From Kutzneria sp. 744 (GTDB lineage Bacteria; Actinomycetota; Actinomycetes; Mycobacteriales; Pseudonocardiaceae), in the NCBI RefSeq assembly GCF_000568255.1, contig NZ_KK037166.1:5174840-5238839 (forward strand): a stretch of 64,000 nucleotides of DNA. Direction: 5' to 3'. A program made the position numbers and the translations under genes. The notes beneath the pieces are model-generated. The model saw nothing but the letters and a program-made list of their open reading frames with translations, searched no databases and was not told where the DNA came from. Positions 62,332 through 64,000 of this stretch are shown here, piece after piece (within the stretch, counting starts at the first letter, position 1; each line of letters starts with the position of its first letter).

Positions 62332-63647
62332 CAGGTGGGCTCGGGGACGGTGCGGCGACGGAGCAGGGAGCGGAGGCTGATGCCGCCGCGGCGCATGAGG
62401 ATCAGCCCGCAGGCCAGCGTCGCCAGCACCGACACGATGCCGCCGGCGACGAACGGGGCCCGGCCGCCGAAGGCGTCGGCCAGCCAGCCGGTCAGCGGTC
62501 CGCCGATGGGGTTGCCGCCCAGGAAGACCAGCATGTACAGGCCCATCACGCGGCCACGCATCTGCGGCGACACGGACAGCTGCACGGTGCTGTTGGCCGT
62601 GGTCGTGAAGGTCATCAGCGCCATGCCGATGGGGATCAGCATCAGCCCGAAGGCCAGGTAGGTCGGCATCACCCCGAGCACGACCTCCAGCGCCCCGAAC
62701 ACCAGGCCGCCGATGAACAACATGCGCAGCCGGGGACGACCGCGGGTGCTCCGGCGAGCGGCCATGGTGGCGCCGGACAGCGTCCCGACGGCAAGCATCG
62801 TGGACAGCAGGCCGTAGCCGTCGGCGTCCTGGTGGAAGACGTTGGCGGCGGCGACCGCGAGCGTGGTGAAGAAGGTCATGCCGAACGTGCTGACCAGGAA
62901 CACCAAGGTCATCAGCATCACGAGATCGGGGCGTCCACGCACGTAGCGAAGGCCTTCGAGGAGCTGGCCCCGCTCACGCGGCGCGGGGGTGCCGCGGTGC
63001 AGCCGGGAGGCGTCCATCAGGGCCAGGCCGGTCAGCACGCCGATGAAGCTGGCGAAGTTGCCGAGGAACACCCAGCCGGTGCCGATCAGCGTGATCAGCA
63101 CGCCGGCGATGGCCGGCCCGACGATGCGGGCCAGGTTGAAGGTCATCGAGTTCAGCGCCACGGCGTTGGTGACCTGGGACTTGCCGACCATCTCGATCAC
63201 GAACGACTGCCGGACCGGCGTCTCCACGGCGGAGAAGCAGCCGAGCACGAAGCAGAAGATGTAGACCTGCCACAGCTGCGCCACGCCCGTGACGTCGAGC
63301 AGGCCGAGGCCGAGGGCGCAGACGCCCATCGAGCCCTGCAGCAGCATCAGCAGCTTGCGCTTGTCCAGGCGGTCGGCCAGCACGCCGGCCCACAGCGACA
63401 GGAACAGCGTCGGTAAGAACTGGAGGGCGGCGGCGATGCCCAGGGCGATCGGGTCCTTGCCGGACAGCTCCAGGACCAGCCAGTCCTGGGCGACGCGCTG
63501 CATCCAGGTGCCGATCAGCGAGACGATCTGCCCGCTGGCGAACAGCCGGTAGTTGCGTTCACGCAGCGAACCGAACATTCCGGTTGTGCGCGGGGTTTCC
63601 GAGGTGTGCTTCTGCCCTGTTCCGGTGCTCCCCGCGTATGCCGGCAC
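62331..63647 (-). CDS. Major facilitator superfamily transporter
   Basis: A 438-residue, 12-helix transporter of the DHA3/EntS-like group: RNYRLFASGQIVSLIGTWMQRVAQDWLVLEL in outline near residue 30, ADRLDKRKLLMLLQG after helix 2, VETPVRQSFVIEMVG near helix 5, SMTFNLARIVGPAIAGV, and SPQMRGRVMGLYMLVFLGGNPIGGPLTGW near helix 10-11. GTG at 63647 with GGGGGCGGCGGA upstream is preferred; ATG at 63578 (MFGSLRERN) is another option. It follows a MarR gene by 17 bases and is its likely target, exporting a drug or metabolite. Confidence 0.88.
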   Translation of the reverse strand: MPAYAGSTGTGQKHTSETPRTTGMFGSLRERNYRLFASGQIVSLIGTWMQRVAQDWLVLELSGKDPIALGIAAALQFLPTLFLSLWAGVLADRLDKRKLLMLLQGSMGVCALGLGLLDVTGVAQLWQVYIFCFVLGCFSAVETPVRQSFVIEMVGKSQVTNAVALNSMTFNLARIVGPAIAGVLITLIGTGWVFLGNFASFIGVLTGLALMDASRLHRGTPAPRERGQLLEGLRYVRGRPDLVMLMTLVFLVSTFGMTFFTTLAVAAANVFHQDADGYGLLSTMLAVGTLSGATMAARRSTRGRPRLRMLFIGGLVFGALEVVLGVMPTYLAFGLMLIPIGMALMTFTTTANSTVQLSVSPQMRGRVMGLYMLVFLGGNPIGGPLTGWLADAFGGRAPFVAGGIVSVLATLACGLILMRRGGISLRSLLRRRTVPEPT

Positions 63648-63664
63648 TTCGTCCGCCGCCCCCT

Positions 63665-64000
63665 TTACTGGCCCGCCATCCGGTCGATGATCTCGGCCGC
63701 CCTGGCGAGCAGCTCCCGATCGTCGTCGTCCAATTCCGCGAGCCGCGAGTCCAGCCAGGCTTCCCTGGCCGACACCTCGGCCCGCAGATAGGCGGTGCCC
63801 TGTTCGGTCAGCTCGACGATGGCCTGCCGGCCGTCGGTCGGGTGCGGGCGCCGGGACACGAAGCCGTAGTCCTCCAACGCCGCGATCACCCGCGTCATCG
63901 ACGGGGGCTGGACACCCTCCTTCGCGGCCAGCTCGCCCGGGGTCAGCGGCCCGCACTTGCGCAGCGCGGACAGGGCCGAGACCTGGGTCAGCGTGACCGA
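63665..64000 (-). CDS. MarR-family regulator, cut by the window end
   Basis: The C-terminal 111 residues of a winged-helix regulator. Visible are SVTLTQVSALSALRKCGPLTPGELAAKEGVQPPSMTRVIAALEDYGFVSR in outline (DNA-binding helices), the wing PTDGRQAIVELTEQG and a helical end ELDDDDRELLARAAEIIDRMAG. The start lies beyond position 64000. It forms an operon with the MFS gene 17 bases downstream and probably represses it until a ligand such as an aromatic compound binds. Confidence 0.88.
   Translation of the reverse strand, partial: SVTLTQVSALSALRKCGPLTPGELAAKEGVQPPSMTRVIAALEDYGFVSRRPHPTDGRQAIVELTEQGTAYLRAEVSAREAWLDSRLAELDDDDRELLARAAEIIDRMAGQ

Overview
This is a very GC-rich stretch (well over 65% by eye) with dense genes, many GTG and a few TTG starts, frequent 1-4 base stop/start overlaps and strong third-position G/C. 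The gene content points to a mycothiol-using actinobacterium: a mycothiol-dependent formaldehyde dehydrogenase, SepH, an IdeR/DtxR-type iron box, a PRC-barrel/DUF2382 stress protein and DUF2537. The block serC - sepH - DUF2537 - TrmH methyltransferase - MarR/OhrR, with citA, gltA and pdxH nearby, resembles from memory the Mycobacterium tuberculosis Rv0880-Rv0896 neighbourhood. Together with the dispersed palindromic repeats this suggests a Pseudonocardiaceae-like genome; the family is an inference.

Layout. 0-5 kb: cell-envelope and secreted genes (PAP2 phosphatase; coupled secreted glycosidase-like protein and C39-like peptidase), then a frameshifted methyltransferase behind an MBL-fold hydrolase. 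5-9 kb: a self-sufficient P450-reductase fusion (CYP102 type) divergent from a PAS-LuxR regulator. 10-16 kb: mscR with a two-domain GGCT-fold protein, a secreted DUF4232 protein, an alpha/beta hydrolase lacking its nucleophile serine, a VanZ-RDD membrane protein and a PRC-barrel protein. 16-20.7 kb: a five-gene cassette around an FtsK/EccC-like ATPase with two paralogous small helical proteins; this is the best candidate for an undescribed system. 20.8-32 kb: oxidoreductases, an XRE regulator with its own palindrome, an AGPS-like FAD oxidase divergent from TetR-glpD, an XRE/membrane/ABC-2 export operon and photolyase. 32-42.7 kb: central metabolism (gltA, PfkB kinase, acyl-CoA dehydrogenase with divergent TetR, amidohydrolase, aldose epimerase, arginase family, MFS, pdxH). 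42.8-47.2 kb: a urease operon ureABCFGD without ureE. 47.3-60 kb: citA, truncated Uma2, serC, interrupted sepH, a heterodimeric ABC exporter, DUF2537, TrmH, a GCS2-like ligase. 60-64 kb: OhrR with divergent esterase, FetB-like permease beside an orphan iron box, and a MarR-MFS operon cut by the window end.

Structure beyond genes. Three families of dispersed intergenic palindromes are visible: a 57-bp stem-loop, CCACATGTGG clusters, and GTCACGTTCTCGGG units. A GTCCACNNTGGAC-like word recurs inside genes. Four tracts (about 22141-22500, 40470-40690, 51858-51968 and 62180-62317) have base composition unlike everything around them and no coding potential. One interrupts sepH without changing its frame, and another splits a copy of the 57-bp stem-loop. 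They may be recent insertions, hypervariable DNA or sequence artefacts; the sequence alone does not decide.
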